A stretch of DNA of 64,000 bases, taken from the NCBI GenBank assembly GCA_900539605.1, contig UQCS01000005.1, forward strand, positions 16,190 through 80,189, written 5' to 3'. Within the stretch, counting starts at the first letter, position 1, and each line of letters opens with the position of its first letter. This stretch comes from an uncultured Azospirillum sp. GTDB taxonomy: Bacteria; Pseudomonadota; Alphaproteobacteria; RF32; CAG-239. Under the pieces are notes generated by a model that saw nothing but the letters and a program-made list of their open reading frames with translations, had not been told where the DNA came from and searched no databases. Below are positions 17,386 through 25,781 of this stretch, piece by piece. The position numbers and the translations under genes are program-made.

Positions 17386-18185
17386 CTAATTGCGTTTTAA
17401 AGATATCATCTCCAGGTGGCGGTTATTCAAAAATTGTTCATAGAGATCTTTTTCAGTTAACAACGGTTTATTGCGGCTGGTCTCAATTCCGTGAAGCTTG
17501 CCGTCTTTTCCGATCTCCAATCCTTCCTGCTGCAGTTCTTCGGCAAACTTTTGCAAAAACTTGTCACCGTTGGGAACCTTCTCGGCGGTTTGTTGTTTTT
17601 TGATCACGATATCTCTGATCAGCATCTTATCAATAAGCAGAGAAGACTGAAACCGTGTCTCCGGTTTGTCAACCGCCAGTCCTTTGTGGCGGCAGCGGGC
17701 ATGATGAACCTGGTCAATTTCGGCATCGCTGATTTTACGGTCGCCCTGAAAACGCATTTGCGACAGGTTGCCGTGTTCGTCAATCGCAAAACTGACGTTA
17801 TAGGAACCGAAGTCATATCCATGGACCTTTGAGGCGGTGGTATGATCCTTTTTATCCAGCAAAATGCCCGAAACTTTGAGGGCTTCTTCTTTGCTTAGGC
17901 CTGTCAGACTGAAAACTTCAATTAATTCGGATGGGGTAATACAGCCGTTGGAATCGATTTTTTGGAGATAAGTATCAAGAAAACGGTCACACTTCTCCTC
18001 ACCGGCGTTAATCTCGGTGAGAGCCAAGGCCAATTTTTGGGGCTGAAATATGCTTTGGGTGCCGTCTGCCGGTCGTGGGAAGAACTATGTTCCTGGGCGT
18101 TTACATTGGCGGATGAGAGTACGGCAACGCTTGTAACTAATATCAGAGCACGCCACTTTTGTGTCAGTTTGTCTTTGAGCTTCAT
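17386..18185 (-). pseudogene. Secreted protein of unknown function, split by a frameshift
   Basis: Two overlapping minus-strand frames make one protein of about 266 residues. The first (18185 down) gives a signal peptide MKLKDKLTQKWRALILVTSV with cleavage near ANVNA, then runs out of frame. The second resumes at LALALTEINAGEEKC and continues to 17386. The switch falls at a run of five A (18034-18038, minus strand); six A would join them as SPKKLALALTE. The body is hydrophilic, with the acidic segment IDSNGCITPSELIEVF that weakly resembles an EF-hand loop. I do not recognise the family. It could be a true mutation, a homopolymer sequencing error, or slippage: a -1 shift at the A-run gives exactly the same joined sequence. 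A promoter-like TTGACC...TATAAT (18246-18220) and AAGGAAG precede it. Confidence 0.65.
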
Positions 18186-18537
18186 CGGCGTCTTCCTTAT
18201 ATGATAAATAATGAATAATATTATAACATTTTTGATAAGAGGTCAAATAATATTGTTTGGGAGAAGAGAGAAAACGATTATAGGACTGTTTGACCGCCTC
18301 GGGCCCTTCCGGGTTCGATCCCCTTAATATTGATTATGCGGAAAGTTTGGAGCGGGTAACGGGAATACGCGGCGCTGCCGCTCGCTGCTCGGTTGCCGGC
18401 TTCGCCGAAAGCGGTTGTCACCGCTTTGGCTCAGACTGCCAACCTACGCCCGTCGTTGTCAAACAGTTCACAGGACTGTTTGACTGTCTCCGGCCCTTTC
18501 GGGTTCGATTCTCTTAATATTGATTATGCGGAAAGTT
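18186..18537. other. Gene-free stretch with a tRNA-Gly 3'-end duplication
   Basis: This gap holds the promoter of the frameshifted gene, two direct repeats (18282-18366 and 18472-18556) and 105 bases between them. The interval contains GC-rich short inverted repeats (for example CGGTTGCCGGCTTCGCCGAAAG, and GTCAAACAGT at 18459-18468 with its complement in the second repeat). No gene is seen. Confidence 0.6.
18282..18366. repeat. Direct repeat copy 1, ends with a partial tRNA-Gly 3' end
   Basis: This 85-base unit is repeated at 18472-18556 with only a few differences. Its final 19 bases, TGGAGCGGGTAACGGGAAT, equal the 3' acceptor and T-arm half (with CCA) of the intact tRNA-Gly gene, after which similarity stops. 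Confidence 0.85.
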
Positions 18538-18556
18538 TGGAGCGGGTAACGGGAAT
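18472..18556. repeat. Direct repeat copy 2, running into the intact tRNA-Gly gene
   Basis: Same 85-base unit as at 18282-18366, offset by 190 bases. Its last 19 bases are the 3' end of the functional tRNA-Gly. Duplication of a tRNA 3' end is the form left by tRNA-targeting integrases, but the intervening segment is too small for an element. Confidence 0.85.
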
Positions 18557-18611
18557 CGAACCCGCATTAAAAGCTTGGGAAGCTCTCATTCTACCATTGA
18601 ATTATACCCGC
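18538..18611 (-). tRNA. tRNA-Gly (anticodon CCC)
   Basis: Reading on the minus strand from 18611: acceptor GCGGGTA/TACCCGC, anticodon arm AGAGC-TTCCCAA-GCTTT (anticodon CCC), T arm with GGTTCGATTCC, discriminator T and encoded CCA (18540-18538). The anticodon decodes GGG. Confidence 0.94.
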
Positions 18612-18766
18612 AAAAGGTATTTCTGTTATATTATGATCTCGGCAAAAATCAATAAAAAAATGAAGGGCAGGGATAATATTTTCCCCATTGATGAATTATT
18701 TCTTTGAAAAATGGTATCGGAGATCTTATAAAGTTATTGAATATAATTTTGATTCAGGAGAAAGTA

Positions 18767-19084
18767 ATGAAAAAACTGTTTATTTTACTGGCAGCTGCCG
18801 GAATCCTCGCAACTTCTCAGGTTAATGCGGCCGATTTAGTCGATTATGCGAAGACTGCGCAAGAAAAAATTGATTCCGCAACTGCTGAAGTTGAAAGCAA
18901 AAAAGCCGAAATAGCTGCAAAAAAAGCCGAAAAAGAAGCGGCATTCAAAGCACGGAAGGCAGAGAAAGAAGCTAAAAAAGCCGAAAAGAAAGCAGCAGAA
19001 GAAGCCCAGAAAGCCGAACGGGAAAAAGCTTTGGAAGATACCAAAAACAGCCTTGATAACCTTAAAAAGGCTTGGACAAAGTAA
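18767..19084 (+). CDS. Secreted Lys/Ala/Glu-rich coiled-coil protein
   Basis: This 105-aa precursor has a clear signal peptide (MKKLFILLAAAGILATSQVNA, cleaved near residue 21). The mature part is almost entirely Ala, Lys and Glu, with repeated KKAEKEA-type units (about residues 42-85) that should form a single long charged helix or coiled coil. The open frame begins at 18704, but ATG at 18767 has AGGAGAAAG just upstream and starts the signal peptide. It has its own terminator at 19100-19132. Low-complexity sequence prevents a family assignment; a periplasmic or surface role is inferred from the signal peptide alone. Confidence 0.82.
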   Translation: MKKLFILLAAAGILATSQVNAADLVDYAKTAQEKIDSATAEVESKKAEIAAKKAEKEAAFKARKAEKEAKKAEKKAAEEAQKAEREKALEDTKNSLDNLKKAWTK

Positions 19085-19099
19085 GTGCCTGCCTGATTA

Positions 19100-19132
19100 A
19101 AAGAACTCCGGAATTTTCCGGAGTTCTTTTTT
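19100..19132 (+). terminator. Terminator of the Lys/Ala/Glu-rich protein gene
   Basis: Stem AAGAACTCCGGAA/TTCCGGAGTTCTT followed by TTTT. Confidence 0.9.
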
Positions 19133-19190
19133 AAAAATGATACCTTACAGATTATCCCCGGTTTATTGGGGACATCTATTTAAATAAACG

Positions 19191-19220
19191 AAGGCCGCCT
19201 TTACAAAAAAAGCGGCCTTT
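19191..19220 (-). terminator. Probable terminator of ppiD
   Basis: Stem AAGGCCGC/GCGGCCTT, 20 bases after the ppiD stop. The T-richness that follows on the minus strand is modest (TTCGTTTATTT). Confidence 0.6.
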
Positions 19221-19239
19221 AACGAGAACTAAACTTAGT

Positions 19240-21114
19240 TTAATCGGCTAATCCGAGCAAACGATATTTTACCCGTACGTCGTAATTTTTGCCATAGCTG
19301 TCGATTAAGGCAGACGCAGCCTGTTGGGCAAGATCGAGATTAAGACGACGTGCCAAAATCTCCATATCCTGATCAGACAATTGACGCGCATCGGCGTCGC
19401 GATCAGCAACTGCAATGATATGACGGTTGCCGAGATTGATCAGCTTGGGAGTGCCGGCTATTTCATTAAACAGTTCCAGCATTTGCGGCTGTCCCAGATC
19501 GGCGAAGTTCTCACTACGTGAAAGCGGTTCTGTTGTTGTTACCTTGAGGTTATAACGACCGGCGACGTCATCCATCGAATCACCGCTGTCCAGATCATGG
19601 ATAACGTCGTTGATAATTTCCTGAGCAATTGCAGCTTTTTCGTTTTCCTGCCACATTTTGCGGATTTTCGGCAACGCTTTTTCCATTTCTTGGGGATGAC
19701 TGTCTGTTATGGCATCGATTTTTACGAAAACAAAGCCGTCGTCGGTTTCTACTGCCTGCGAAATTTCGCCCTGATTATAGGAAAAAACAGCATCGATAAA
19801 ATCGTTGTTGGTCAGCAAACCGGTATGCGCTCCCGGCAGAGAAGCCGCATCGCCTGCTTCATTGAGGCCTTTAACGCGATAGGTAGCAAGACCCATTTGA
19901 GCGGCAATTTCATCCAACGAGGAACCGGCACCGATTTTATCTTCAATTTGATTAATCAGGTCATAGGCCGTTTCATAAACTTTTTCTTTCGCCAACGTTT
20001 TGGCAATTGTTTTTCTGGCTTTTGCTTCATCCTGTTTGGAACCGGCTTTGATGTCGGTCACTTTCATAAGATGCCAGCCGAGATCCGATTGCAGGGGACC
20101 GACGGTTTCGTTATTTTTGGCAGCAAAAACCGCACTACCGGTTTCGCCGATCAACATATCTTCGGCAACATATTCGAGGTTTGTTTCTTCGTCAGTCTGA
20201 CCGGCTTTTTCCCGGGCAACTTTGTAAAAATCCTCTCCGGCATCCAGAGCCTTCTTAGCGGCTGCGGCATCTTGTTCCGACGCAAAGACCATTTGCAGAA
20301 CGTTACGGGTTTCCGGCGTAACAAACTGGCTGAGGTTTTCTTTATAATACTGGTCGATTTCTTCTTCGCTAATGACGGCATGAGCGGCAACGTCATCTAT
20401 TGACAGCAACAGAAATTCGGTATCGCGGGTTTCGGGGTCGGTGAACTCAATGCTGAAATCGTCATAATATTGTTTAATCTCATCATCGGAAATCTCACGG
20501 TCGACCGTTACATCATTGTCATTAACGGTTACATATTTAAAAACCTTGCGCTGGGCTTCGGCTGCAGCAGCATATTTTTTCAATACCGACGGAACGTTAA
20601 AACCACTGACCGGGTTTTGTACCAGATATTGTTTTTTCAGATCCTGACGGATGGTGTCAATATATTGCTGTTCACTCCAGTTGGACGAAGAAAGGAAATA
20701 TTTGAGACGGTCACGGCTGAATTTTCCGTTTTCATCCAAAAACTGAACCTGAGAAAAGATGATGTTGCGAATCAACGTGTCGCTGACCGAAACTTTGTTT
20801 TTGGCGGCCGTTTCTTCAACAATCATCGAATTAAGGTCTCTCTGAACCAGTCCGGCCAGCATGGCATTGCGGATTTCATCGGTAATTTCGACGTCGCCGA
20901 AAATTTTCTGGGCGGTACGGATTTCCCGATCCAGCTGTTGGTTGATGTCGAACTGACTGATTTTCCGGTCATTTACCTTTATCACGGTGCGGTTGCCGGC
21001 TGCACTGTTAATATATCCGGAAACGCCGAACAACGACATAAAGCTCAGGGCGGTTAAAATCAGGATGGCTTTTGCAGCCCATGAATCTTGTGCTTTGCGT
21101 AATTTGGTAATCAT
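19240..21114 (-). CDS. PpiD-type periplasmic peptidyl-prolyl isomerase/chaperone
   Basis: This 624-aa protein is an inner-membrane-anchored chaperone of the PpiD/SurA_N_3 type. One membrane helix (about residues 14-36, ILILTALSFMSLFGVSGYI) is followed by a SurA-like N-terminal chaperone region (about 40-180), a parvulin-like domain (about 265-365, with DLGWHLMKVTDI) and a long C-terminal chaperone tail. PpiD acts next to the Sec translocon on newly exported outer-membrane and periplasmic proteins. It is divergent from tpiA-secG, and SecG is itself part of the translocon. It ends before a hairpin at 19191-19220. Confidence 0.9.
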   Translation of the reverse strand: MITKLRKAQDSWAAKAILILTALSFMSLFGVSGYINSAAGNRTVIKVNDRKISQFDINQQLDREIRTAQKIFGDVEITDEIRNAMLAGLVQRDLNSMIVEETAAKNKVSVSDTLIRNIIFSQVQFLDENGKFSRDRLKYFLSSSNWSEQQYIDTIRQDLKKQYLVQNPVSGFNVPSVLKKYAAAAEAQRKVFKYVTVNDNDVTVDREISDDEIKQYYDDFSIEFTDPETRDTEFLLLSIDDVAAHAVISEEEIDQYYKENLSQFVTPETRNVLQMVFASEQDAAAAKKALDAGEDFYKVAREKAGQTDEETNLEYVAEDMLIGETGSAVFAAKNNETVGPLQSDLGWHLMKVTDIKAGSKQDEAKARKTIAKTLAKEKVYETAYDLINQIEDKIGAGSSLDEIAAQMGLATYRVKGLNEAGDAASLPGAHTGLLTNNDFIDAVFSYNQGEISQAVETDDGFVFVKIDAITDSHPQEMEKALPKIRKMWQENEKAAIAQEIINDVIHDLDSGDSMDDVAGRYNLKVTTTEPLSRSENFADLGQPQMLELFNEIAGTPKLINLGNRHIIAVADRDADARQLSDQDMEILARRLNLDLAQQAASALIDSYGKNYDVRVKYRLLGLAD

Positions 21115-21207
21115 TTTAAATTATGTCCTGCAGATTTTACTTAAATTATTAAACTAAGCATAGAATATAATAGATTTCTTAATATATGCAATTGCAAAAT
21201 ATTAGTG

Positions 21208-21236
21208 TTGAAAAGTTTTTTTTAGTATGTTAATTT
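21208..21236 (+). promoter_or_regulatory. Promoter for tpiA-secG
   Basis: TTGAAA (21208-21213), a 17-base spacer and TAATTT (21231-21236), 31 bases before the tpiA start. Confidence 0.5.
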
Positions 21237-21267
21237 TGCGGCAACGTAAACATTTGAGGAAAAAATA

Positions 21268-22026
21268 ATGGCTAGAAAAATTATGATTGCCGGCAACTGG
21301 AAAATGAACGGTCTCTCCGAAGACGGAGTTGCCCTTGCCAAAGCGGTTGCTGCCGGTGTAAAGGAAATGGGAAAACCTGCCTGCGAATTTTTGGTATGCC
21401 CGCCTTTTACGTTGTTGTATCAGGTAAAAAAGGCGCTTCGCGGCGCTAAAGTCGCGCTGGGTGCACAAGACGCTCATTTCGCGGTTAAAGGTGCCCATAC
21501 CGGCGACATCAGCCCGTTAATGCTCAAAGATCTCGGATGCACTTATGTCATCCTCGGCCATTCCGAACGCCGTGCCGACCATTTTGAAACCAACGAACTG
21601 GTTGCCAAAAAAGCAGCTGCCGTTTACGAAGCCGGTTTGAAAACAATCATTTGCATCGGAGAAACCGAACAGCAGCGTGAAGAGGGCAAAACCATTGACG
21701 TTTGTTCTGCTCAGATTATGGGCTCGGTTCCGGAAAATGCCGATGCTTCCAACACCGTGATTGCCTATGAACCGGTTTGGGCAATCGGAACCGGAAAAAC
21801 ACCGACAGCAGCCGACGTTGAAGAAGTTCATGCTGCTGTACGTAAAGTTTTGGCTAAAAAACTGGGAAAAGCAACGGCCAACAAAATGCGCATTTTATAC
21901 GGCGGATCGGTTAAACCTTCCAACGCAAAAGAATTCTTATCGTTGCCCGATGTTGACGGTGCCCTGATCGGCGGTGCCAGCCTGAAGGCCGAAGATTTTC
22001 TGGCAATTGCCAAGTCTGTTTGTTAA
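21268..22026 (+). CDS. tpiA: Triosephosphate isomerase
   Basis: This 252-aa TIM-barrel enzyme interconverts dihydroxyacetone phosphate and glyceraldehyde 3-phosphate. The catalytic residues are visible: K12 in GNWKMNG, H98 in LGHSERR and E168 in AYEPVWAIGTGKTP, with the phosphate-binding YGGSVKPSN and ALIGGASLK. The start at 21268 follows GAGGAAAAA. secG follows 27 bases later; the tpiA-secG-pyrG order is common in proteobacteria. Confidence 0.98.
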   Translation: MARKIMIAGNWKMNGLSEDGVALAKAVAAGVKEMGKPACEFLVCPPFTLLYQVKKALRGAKVALGAQDAHFAVKGAHTGDISPLMLKDLGCTYVILGHSERRADHFETNELVAKKAAAVYEAGLKTIICIGETEQQREEGKTIDVCSAQIMGSVPENADASNTVIAYEPVWAIGTGKTPTAADVEEVHAAVRKVLAKKLGKATANKMRILYGGSVKPSNAKEFLSLPDVDGALIGGASLKAEDFLAIAKSVC

Positions 22027-22053
22027 AACAAAATAATAGAGGATTATAAAATA

Positions 22054-22395
22054 ATGAGTACGGTTTTATTAGTAGTACATTTGCTGGTGGCCATTTTTCT
22101 GGTTGCCCTGATTCTGTTGCAGCGTTCCGGCGGCGGTGCGTTGGACGGTCTGGGCGGCGGCAGCGGTGCCGGCAATTTTTTGACTGCCCGCGGTACCGGA
22201 AATCTGTTGACCCGCTTAACGGCGATCATGGCGACGATTTTTTTCCTGACCAGCCTTTCGTTGTCTCTTTATTATAAAGATCACGGCAAAGTTGTTGCTC
22301 AGTCGATTTTGGATAAGCCTGCTACCGAAGCTTCGGTACCGGCAGAACCCGCACCGGCTCCCGCTGCACCCAGCGCACCGGTTGCAGAGAAATAA
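22054..22395 (+). CDS. secG: Preprotein translocase subunit SecG
   Basis: This 113-aa membrane protein has two helices (about residues 2-21 and 51-72) separated by the conserved LLQRSGGGALDGLGGGSGAG loop, typical of SecG in the SecYEG channel. The C-terminus is a low-complexity Pro/Ala/Glu tail (about residues 90-113) frequent in alphaproteobacterial SecG. AGAGGATTATAAA precedes the ATG. Confidence 0.95.
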   Translation: MSTVLLVVHLLVAIFLVALILLQRSGGGALDGLGGGSGAGNFLTARGTGNLLTRLTAIMATIFFLTSLSLSLYYKDHGKVVAQSILDKPATEASVPAEPAPAPAAPSAPVAEK

Positions 22396-22420
22396 ACCGG
22401 CAATGATGAGTTCAACCGAT

Positions 22421-22450
22421 CAAGGGCACCTTTTTGATAAGGTGCCCTTG
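22421..22450. other. Strong hairpin between secG and pyrG
   Basis: AAGGGCACC and GGTGCCCTT form a 9-bp stem around a 12-base loop. No T-run follows, so it may act as a 3'-end stabiliser or attenuator-like element rather than a simple terminator. It ends 22 bases before pyrG. Confidence 0.5.
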
Positions 22451-22472
22451 TCACTTTAAAATACATGGGAAT

Positions 22473-24125
22473 ATGACTGAAATGACTGAAAAAGCAAATT
22501 CGAAAACCAAATTTATTTTTATTACCGGCGGCGTCGTCTCATCCCTTGGCAAAGGACTGGCTTCGGCCTCGTTGGCAGCACTGTTGCAGGCGCGCGGTTT
22601 TAAGGTGCGGTTGCGCAAGCTTGATCCGTATCTTAATGTAGATCCAGGAACGATGAATCCATGTCAGCACGGCGAAGTTTTTGTCACCGATGACGGTACC
22701 GAAGCCGACCTCGATCTGGGGCATTATGAACGTTTTTCCGGAATTCCTGCTACCCGGCACGACAGTGTCACTTCCGGAAAAATTTATCAACGGGTTCTCG
22801 ACCGTGAACGCCGCGGTGATTATCTCGGTGCCACCATTCAGGTTATTCCCCATGTGACCAACGAAATCAAAAACTTTATTCTTTCCGATCTGGAAGATGA
22901 AGATTTTGTTTTGTGCGAAATCGGTGGTACGGTGGGAGATATTGAAGGGCAGCCGTATCTGGAGACGATCCGCCAGCTGGCTTACGAATTGGGACGCGAA
23001 CATACGATGTTTGTTCATCTGACTTTGCTGCCTTATATTCCGACCGCCGGCGAGCTGAAAACCAAACCGACGCAGCATTCGGTCAAGCAGCTTCAGGAAT
23101 ACGGGATTCAGCCGGATATTCTGCTGTGCCGTTCTCAGGTAGAGATTCCGCAAAACGAAAAACGAAAGATTGCTTTGTTTTGCAATGTCCGTGAGGAAAG
23201 GGTGATTGCGGCGCTGGACGCAAAATCAATTTATCATGTTCCGATGGTCTATTCATGCGAAGGTCTGGACAACGAAGTCTGTAAATATTTCGGCCTTGAA
23301 GCACTGGTCGCTGATTTGAGCAAATGGGAACATATTGCCGATGTGATTGAAAATCCCGAAGGCGAAGTCAAAATAGCCGTTGTCGGCAAATATCAGTTGT
23401 TGGAAGCCTACAAATCTTTGAGCGAAGCATTGGCTCACGGCGGTATTGCCAACCGGTTTAAAGTGAAAATCAAGTGGATTGATGCCGAGGAAATCGAAAA
23501 GAACGGCGCCGATCAATATTTATCGGACGTCGGCGGTATCTTGGTGCCGGGAGGATTTGGCAGCCGCGGCACCGAAGGGAAAATTGCCGCTGTCCGTTAT
23601 GCCCGTGAGCACAATATTCCGTATTTGGGAATTTGTTTCGGTATGCAAATGGCTGTTATAGAAACCTTACGTCATGTTGCCGGAATTGCAAATGCCAACA
23701 GTACCGAACTTTCTTCCGACTGTGAACCGGTGGTCGGTTTGATGACGGAATGGGATAAGGAAGGTGCGCGCCAAATACGTGCCAAAGACGGAGATTTGGG
23801 CGGAACGATGCGGCTGGGAGCTTATCCCTGCATTCTGCAATCAGGATCTAAAGCCGTTGATATCTACGGCAACAAAGAGATCAGCGAACGCCATCGTCAC
23901 CGCTATGAAGTGAATATTAAATATGAAGCTTTACTTAAAAAATCCGGTATGCTAATAACAGGTAAATCACCGGACGGAAAACTTCCGGAAATAGTAGAAC
24001 GGCCGGAGCATCCCTGGTTTGTCGCCGTTCAGTTTCATCCTGAACTGAAATCTAAGCCGTTTGCGCCGCACCCGTTATTTGTCGCTTTTGTAAAAGCAGC
24101 AATTGACAACAGCCGTCTTTTGTAA
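22473..24125 (+). CDS. pyrG: CTP synthase
   Basis: This 550-aa enzyme makes CTP from UTP, ATP and glutamine. The synthetase domain (residues about 10-280) has the P-loop GGVVSSLGKG and CEIGGTVGDIEGQPYLE. The class I glutaminase domain follows, with GGFGSRGTEGK, the nucleophile Cys in LGICFGMQ and the His-Glu pair in QFHPEL. The open frame extends to 22434 through a hairpin; ATG at 22473 (MTEMTEK) is chosen, and ATG at 22482 is equally possible. Its length agrees with the family (545 in E. coli). Confidence 0.97.
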   Translation: MTEMTEKANSKTKFIFITGGVVSSLGKGLASASLAALLQARGFKVRLRKLDPYLNVDPGTMNPCQHGEVFVTDDGTEADLDLGHYERFSGIPATRHDSVTSGKIYQRVLDRERRGDYLGATIQVIPHVTNEIKNFILSDLEDEDFVLCEIGGTVGDIEGQPYLETIRQLAYELGREHTMFVHLTLLPYIPTAGELKTKPTQHSVKQLQEYGIQPDILLCRSQVEIPQNEKRKIALFCNVREERVIAALDAKSIYHVPMVYSCEGLDNEVCKYFGLEALVADLSKWEHIADVIENPEGEVKIAVVGKYQLLEAYKSLSEALAHGGIANRFKVKIKWIDAEEIEKNGADQYLSDVGGILVPGGFGSRGTEGKIAAVRYAREHNIPYLGICFGMQMAVIETLRHVAGIANANSTELSSDCEPVVGLMTEWDKEGARQIRAKDGDLGGTMRLGAYPCILQSGSKAVDIYGNKEISERHRHRYEVNIKYEALLKKSGMLITGKSPDGKLPEIVERPEHPWFVAVQFHPELKSKPFAPHPLFVAFVKAAIDNSRLL

Positions 24126-24156
24126 TTAACTGGTAAAAAATAAAAGTAAAGGAACT

Positions 24157-24699
24157 ATGAGAAATAAAATATTGACTATCGCGTGTCTGGCTCTGTCCGT
24201 TTCGTCGGCACAGGCCGGAACTGTCAGCGACTTTTTCTATCGTGCCGCCGATAACGCAAAATATGCTTTTTCATGTGGCAACAATGACCTCTATATACCG
24301 ATAAGAACGTGGCATAACCGCTTATTCTACGATAAGGAACATCTTGATAAATATAATGAAGAACCATGGGGAATCGGTTTTGGACGCAGTGTCTGGGACG
24401 GCAACGAGTGGCACGGGGTGTATGTCATGGGTTTTAAAGATTCTAACTTTTATTTGGAAACAATTGCCGGGTATGCCTATCTGTACAATTGGGGTATCGG
24501 TGATTCCGAAAATTGGAAAGTTGGTGTCGGATATACGCTCGGTCTGACCCAGCGACACGAATACAAGTATATCCCGGTTCCGGTGCCGTTGCCGATTGCA
24601 GCTGTCTCTTATCAGAGATTTTCTTTGCAGGCAACCTACATTCCCGGTATTAAAAACGACGGTAATGTTCTGTTTGCCTGGATGAGATGGTCATTTTAA
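24157..24699 (+). CDS. pagP: Lipid A palmitoyltransferase PagP
   Basis: This 180-aa precursor is an outer-membrane beta-barrel enzyme that moves palmitate from phospholipid to lipid A. The signal peptide ends near residue 20 (SSAQA). Similarity to E. coli PagP is evident along the whole length: DLYIPIRTWHNR, YNEEPWGIGFG, GFKDSN, YIPVPVPLPIAAVSYQ, TYIPG and the terminal FAWMRWSF with its Phe end. The catalytic residues H53, D95 and S96 are all kept. It lies between pyrG and kdsA, 31 bases after pyrG and 25 before kdsA, with AAAGGAA upstream. PagP is best known from enteric and a few other gamma- and betaproteobacteria. Confidence 0.95.
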   Translation: MRNKILTIACLALSVSSAQAGTVSDFFYRAADNAKYAFSCGNNDLYIPIRTWHNRLFYDKEHLDKYNEEPWGIGFGRSVWDGNEWHGVYVMGFKDSNFYLETIAGYAYLYNWGIGDSENWKVGVGYTLGLTQRHEYKYIPVPVPLPIAAVSYQRFSLQATYIPGIKNDGNVLFAWMRWSF

Positions 24700-24724
24700 C
24701 TTCTAAACTCAAAAGGAAATTCTT

Positions 24725-25567
24725 ATGGAAAATCAAAAAACAATTAAAATAGGCAATTTTGAAATCGGCAATAAACTGCCGCTGGCCATTATTGCAGGTC
24801 CGTGCCAGATCGAAAGCCATCAGCATGCCGTTGATATTGCCGGCGCTATGGTTGAAATCACCAACGCCCTTGGCATTAATTACATTTTTAAGGCTTCGTA
24901 TGACAAAGCCAACCGCACTTCGCTCAGATCGCCGCGGGGAGTCGGAATTGACGAGGGAATGCGGACTTTTGCCGAAATCAAAAAATTGTACGGCTGTCCG
25001 ATCCTGACCGATGTTCACGAAACGGCGCAATGTGCCGTCGCAGCCGAGCAGGTTGACGTTTTGCAAATTCCTGCATTTTTGTGTCGGCAGACCGATTTGG
25101 TGGTTGCTGCCGCCGAAACCGGAAAAGTCGTTAACATTAAAAAAGGGCAGTTTTTGGCACCGTGGGACATGAAAAATCTGGTTATGAAATCGGTTGACAG
25201 CGGCAATCCCAATGTTTGTATCACCGAGCGCGGAACCAGCTTCGGCTACAATACGCTGGTTACCGATATGCGCGCCTTTCCGCAAATGGCCAAAGATACG
25301 GGCTGTCCGCTTATTTTTGACGCCACGCACTCGGTTCAGCAGCCGGGCGGTTTGGGCGGTTGTTCGGGCGGTCAGCGCGAGTTTGCACCGATACTGGCGC
25401 GGGCAGCGGTTGCAGTCGGCGTTGCCGCCGTTTTCATCGAAACGCACGAAAACCCGGATAAAGCGCTCTCGGACGGTCCAAATACCATTGCTTTAAAAGA
25501 TATGAAAAGAGTCATTTCAGAGTTGATGGCTTATGATAAAATAACAAAAAGCCTAGTTTCTGAATAA
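24725..25567 (+). CDS. kdsA: 3-deoxy-D-manno-octulosonate 8-phosphate synthase
   Basis: This 280-aa TIM-barrel enzyme joins phosphoenolpyruvate and arabinose 5-phosphate to make Kdo8P for the LPS inner core. Motifs are GPCQIES, KASYDKANRTS, GVGIDEG, LTDVHE, IPAFLCRQTDL and FDATHSVQQPGG. C27 in GPCQIES is at the position that distinguishes metal-dependent KDO8P synthases (Cys) from the E. coli metal-independent type (Asn). AAAGGAAATTCTT precedes the start. With pagP just upstream, the two genes form a small LPS module. Confidence 0.97.
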   Translation: MENQKTIKIGNFEIGNKLPLAIIAGPCQIESHQHAVDIAGAMVEITNALGINYIFKASYDKANRTSLRSPRGVGIDEGMRTFAEIKKLYGCPILTDVHETAQCAVAAEQVDVLQIPAFLCRQTDLVVAAAETGKVVNIKKGQFLAPWDMKNLVMKSVDSGNPNVCITERGTSFGYNTLVTDMRAFPQMAKDTGCPLIFDATHSVQQPGGLGGCSGGQREFAPILARAAVAVGVAAVFIETHENPDKALSDGPNTIALKDMKRVISELMAYDKITKSLVSE

Positions 25568-25598
25568 GCTGCTGCAAAATCTATGACGTTTGAATCAT

Positions 25599-25634
25599 AA
25601 AAAGCTTCGGTTAGAAATAATCGAAGCTTTTTTT
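25599..25634 (+). terminator. Terminator of kdsA
   Basis: Stem AAAAGCTTCG/CGAAGCTTTT with a T-run, 32 bases after the stop codon. Confidence 0.88.
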
Positions 25635-25718
25635 ACCCTCAACAAATCTTCGAAGATAAATAAGGACAACAGCATTTTTTTATAAGACAGTTGAGTCGAC
25701 GAAATAGAAAGCAGAAAA

Positions 25719-25754
25719 CCAAAAGTCCGGTGTTTAAAACATCCGGACTTTTGG
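25719..25754 (-). terminator. Terminator of the 118-aa membrane protein gene
   Basis: A perfect 12-bp stem CCAAAAGTCCGG/CCGGACTTTTGG; TTTTCTG follows on the minus strand. Confidence 0.78.
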
Positions 25755-25781
25755 TAAAGAGAGAAAAGCTCAAAACGGCTT

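Noticed and set aside
19597..20403. 268-codon plus-strand frame inside ppiD
   Set aside because: Antisense to PpiD and Phe/Gly/Ile-rich as expected from the complement of its codons; no promoter.
24650..25447. 265-codon minus-strand frame over kdsA
   Set aside because: Mirror frame of a conserved enzyme gene, no family likeness.
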